This document shows, piece by piece, positions 62,601-64,000 of a DNA stretch of 64,000 nt. Position 1 is the stretch's first letter. Each line of letters begins with the position of its first letter. Below the pieces are notes generated by a model. It was not told the DNA's origin, ran no database searches, and saw only the letters and a program-made list of their open reading frames with translations. Both the position numbers and the translations under genes were made by a program. This DNA is from Neolewinella lacunae (GTDB lineage Bacteria; Bacteroidota; Bacteroidia; Chitinophagales; Saprospiraceae), in the NCBI RefSeq assembly GCF_014349155.1, contig NZ_JACSIT010000153.1, positions 186,001 to 250,000 on the forward strand, written 5' to 3'.

Positions 62601-63462
62601 GGAGATGGAGGGCCATGTTGATGCGGGCGGCCAGCTCGGTTTGTTTGCCGGAGAGCGACTGGTAGTCGGCAACGATGCGCGCATAACAGTTGGCCAGCGC
62701 CGGGGAAAAGGGTTGGACGTTGGCGGGGAAGGGCTTGGCAAGCAGCTCGCGGCTAAGGTCTTCAACGGAGATGGCCGGCAACGTGTAGCGGTGCACGCCC
62801 ACAATTTCCGGCCAGCCCTGGTAGGCGTTGAGCCGATCGAGGTATTCCGTGCCGATGGAAAAGACAATGTGAACGGGAACGTCTTCGCGCAACGCCTTGA
62901 GGAAAAGATTGAAAAACAGGACCTCATCGCCCGGCTGGTAGGCCCCCGCTGCGGGCGATGCGCCGGAGGGCGGGCGGTGGCGCAGTACTTCGCCGATGCG
63001 AAACATTTCTTCCAGTTGATCCACAATGATGAGCAGCCGGAAGGGGGTGGTACTTGCGGCGCGGGCTTCCCGGACGACGCGCACCAGGCCTTCGTTATCG
63101 TGGCGCAGCGCTGCGGCAATGCGCTCGTGAAAGAAAGGCTGGACCACTTTTTGCCCCTGTAAAATCCCCGGCTGGGCTAAGGCAGAAGCCAGCCTTCCGA
63201 GCGGGTTGATCTGGGGAGAAAATGCGACTACGCGCCAGGGCAAATCGGATGCTTCTGCTTCCTGGCTGGTCAGGTAGTCGATGAACTGCCGGTGCAGGAA
63301 ATAACTCTTCCCACTGCCGCCTTCACCACGCAGCGCTACGAAGCGGGCCGGGCGGGTCAGCTGCTGGGTCATATCCAACAGGGCTTCGCTGCGGGTCACC
63401 GCTAACCATGGCTTGACCACCGGAAATGGAAAAGGAGCGAGCTGAGTCAGGGTGGATGACAT
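59683..63462 (-). CDS. STAND-like P-loop ATPase with transmembrane segment and C-terminal beta-propeller-like region
   Basis: 1259 residues from ATG 63462. Walker A is GEGGSGKS (46-53), Walker B is LLIIVDQLEE (143-152), and the region to about 430 follows the STAND/NACHT-type layout. A single transmembrane segment (IYTTIIVLILGVAAVVLGL) is at 691-711. The rest (about 900-1240) contains WD40-like blades (GDATGQVRIFFRASG, LGSEDGRIWLTDRDN, SSSLDGSVWIFNLD). A membrane-tied sensor ATPase in one operon with DUF4407 and a cargo candidate. An alternative start at 63540 is unlikely. Confidence 0.83.
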   Translation of the reverse strand: MSSTLTQLAPFPFPVVKPWLAVTRSEALLDMTQQLTRPARFVALRGEGGSGKSYFLHRQFIDYLTSQEAEASDLPWRVVAFSPQINPLGRLASALAQPGILQGQKVVQPFFHERIAAALRHDNEGLVRVVREARAASTTPFRLLIIVDQLEEMFRIGEVLRHRPPSGASPAAGAYQPGDEVLFFNLFLKALREDVPVHIVFSIGTEYLDRLNAYQGWPEIVGVHRYTLPAISVEDLSRELLAKPFPANVQPFSPALANCYARIVADYQSLSGKQTELAARINMALHLLGQEEPRYLATFWNQLPDPPDFLARNLPLRADAPLEEIAALRELANLPANRIAWSEYVTTLNPTQREDYHTAVAAYGQKLLAHYTRMGGLNGVPDFFYTKHFTDRVAAFPPPEASATLLARIFQAVTLKDPSPDRVAANYPLSFGRLRGIAFRSASGAASTNGATHGMGDDAEKEQLRQIVAAFTFPNHNIPNLLQWATPHGKIQVTAAELDDSAIISLGPARLIQEWRQLTTWVEEEYKAATLYVNLVEEAKEYYQQSIHSQPSAAPPAPFQRPSLLKELWGRLTGFVRQLRGTKAEPNTGQKELDKTLLSEGRVELVEHWANKLQPNTEWAEKYRARTVLTPEEAAANPGFAAWLTEHQHHAFSLATAFYEASRDYHLQRRREKEEYDAYELRRQQTRAKRAIYTTIIVLILGVAAVVLGLDARRTKNNLTLLDFVDAMAKANLMSNDIYRTDAFKRLKIRIEDGKAINREEIVIDSLVRWGLLDLQQPYAPHGHHSRSTLLLLSNLLDNYHQREARQTTFGRFFRAFTRPLGEAAPADLFEVSQAIAAEVDTVLRRQQTPGHNHYQYPYIFHVLWENVGALQTQLEREKFLDGRAFFYRSHARYNAMAAHPVSREQFAAGDATGQVRIFFRASGRNVALASVGKSISSILYSEDGNDLYVSTFSGEIYRYRGLNDEVGLATRRDSLPFEALALERTAARKNLAILSVQRTAREDCLLLLGDADVSLIQLRPGSNSYRESSVIPLTQTLKAVTLVRGNGAGSHFVVGGSAGSVLLAFGKSANGVGGLQPLRWAEHPNLSVSAIAFDGSRSPEPIALGSEDGRIWLTDRDNYTVENPHSPPSYSPEVPQPFQYSAISQLSFNRRGNHQLISSSLDGSVWIFNLDAHPFATNSYLEDTPHPGDVGPEDAFDSAAWDHLRLPTNGHSVTTFCLVNDENIALVENNVLRLWPTNLLTLREEFQALLDAYRSPNE

Positions 63463-63727
63463 ACTGGTGAGGATTAGGCAACAGGAACAAGGACGGTAGA
63501 ACAGCCGGCGCATGCACCCAAATCGTGGCGCTGGCGTCATTTTAGGTACGTAAAGTGATGAAAATAAATGAAATACCGCAGAATTGCGGCGTTAAACAGG
63601 TATTTACCCCTACCATTTTTCGGACAAATGCGCCTTATCATGTGGTCGAATTGAAAAGGGAAGCCCCGGAGCGGGCCAGGACCAGGGTTACGCTCCTTCT
63701 TCCCTTGCTCTTCAAAGCTTTTCCCTG

Positions 63728-63745
63728 GCACCTGCGTCCGCGCCC
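63728..63745 (+). repeat. Dispersed 18-bp motif, copy 12
   Basis: Variant GCACCTGCGTCCGCGCCC in the 309-bp gap 63463-63771, which holds no complete gene. Confidence 0.78.
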
Positions 63746-63771
63746 CGGTGCCCCTCAAAACGCCTTGCGCA

Positions 63772-64000
63772 ATGACCTGCCGTCAGTCCATCCGCTTTCT
63801 CCCTTTGCTTTTGTTGCTGGCCTGCTTCAGTGCCTGCTCCGCCCGATTGGCAAAAAGGGCGCAGGAGGCGGCTGGACCCATTCACCTGGCGCTGCGTCCG
63901 GCCACTGGCGGCCCGGAGTACTACCTGCCGGGCGCTGAAGTCCCTTTGCTGCTGGAAGCCACCAATACCTCCGCAGCGCCCAGCGACAGTTTGCGCCTGC
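63772..64000 (+). CDS. Lipoprotein gene, partial at right edge
   Basis: The frame opens with ATG at 63772 (MTCRQSIRFLPLLLLLACFS) and runs off the window without a stop. LLACFSAC is a lipobox, and the mature part starts AxRLAKRAQEAAGPI. It is not complete, so no family can be assigned. The divergent position to the STAND gene suggests a separate unit. Confidence 0.75.
   Translation, partial: MTCRQSIRFLPLLLLLACFSACSARLAKRAQEAAGPIHLALRPATGGPEYYLPGAEVPLLLEATNTSAAPSDSLRL

Noticed and set aside
63555-63938. 127-codon plus-strand frame
   Set aside because: Frame runs through the gap and the 18-bp motif; the lipoprotein frame starting at 63772 is better supported by its lipobox.

Overview
The window looks like a Bacteroidota chromosome, probably Saprospiria/Lewinella-like. 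The signs are a TonB-dependent receptor with an N-terminal carboxypeptidase-regulatory-like domain, grasp-with-spasm type peptide maturases, an ECF sigma factor, lipoproteins with short lipoboxes and few clear Shine-Dalgarno sequences. The genus is inference. I saw no tRNA, rRNA, CRISPR array, transposase or integrase.

Region A (1-4.9 kb): the end of one sulfatase, a complete lipoprotein Cys-type sulfatase, a convergent helical protein of unknown function, and a gene-poor kilobase with two small ORFs, a terminator and a palindrome.

Region B (4.9-31.2 kb): a large biosynthetic island that mixes two logics. The first is an aryl-polyene/flexirubin-like type II polyketide set: ACP, two ketosynthases, a chain-length-factor-like KS, a half-length KS-like protein, two hotdog dehydratases, a ketoreductase, a MIO aromatic ammonia-lyase, a PaaK-like acyl ligase, a methyltransferase, a thioesterase, an Sfp-type phosphopantetheinyl transferase and an LpxL-like acyltransferase. 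The second is a RiPP set: five tandem near-identical 58-codon precursor genes, a grasp-with-spasm ATP-grasp ligase, a SPASM-like partner that has lost almost all its cluster cysteines, an M50 membrane metallopeptidase with a PqqD-like N-terminus, and an arginase-fold enzyme that also has a PqqD-like N-terminus. The acyltransferase carries a PqqD-like C-terminus. The simplest reading is a hybrid lipopeptide pathway: an aryl-polyene chain is built on ACP, an Arg in the precursor may be converted to ornithine, an ATP-grasp crosslink is made, and the peptide is acylated and perhaps glycosylated. No close precedent is known to me. The flexirubin hallmark genes darA/darB are not in the window. The last part (25.7-29.7 kb, minus strand) is a probable operon with an ECF sigma factor.

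Region C (31.5-63.5 kb): an almost complete extracellular contractile injection system (eCIS) with one sheath gene, two tube genes, DUF5908, LysM, VgrG-like spike, PAAR tip, gp25, two large baseplate proteins, a fibre-like protein, a 2068-residue tape measure and an AAA+ ATPase. A convergent four-gene minus-strand unit follows: a STAND-like ATPase with a C-terminal beta-propeller-like half, a protein of unknown fold with a possible PLD-like start, a DUF4407 membrane protein, and a putative cargo protein with a DHRP/LAQN-type N-terminal motif. A partial lipoprotein gene runs off the right edge.

An 18-bp motif with a NotI core (GCACCTGCGGCCGCGCCC and close variants) occurs at least twelve times, in both orientations, between and inside genes. 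It is not explained by any gene call.
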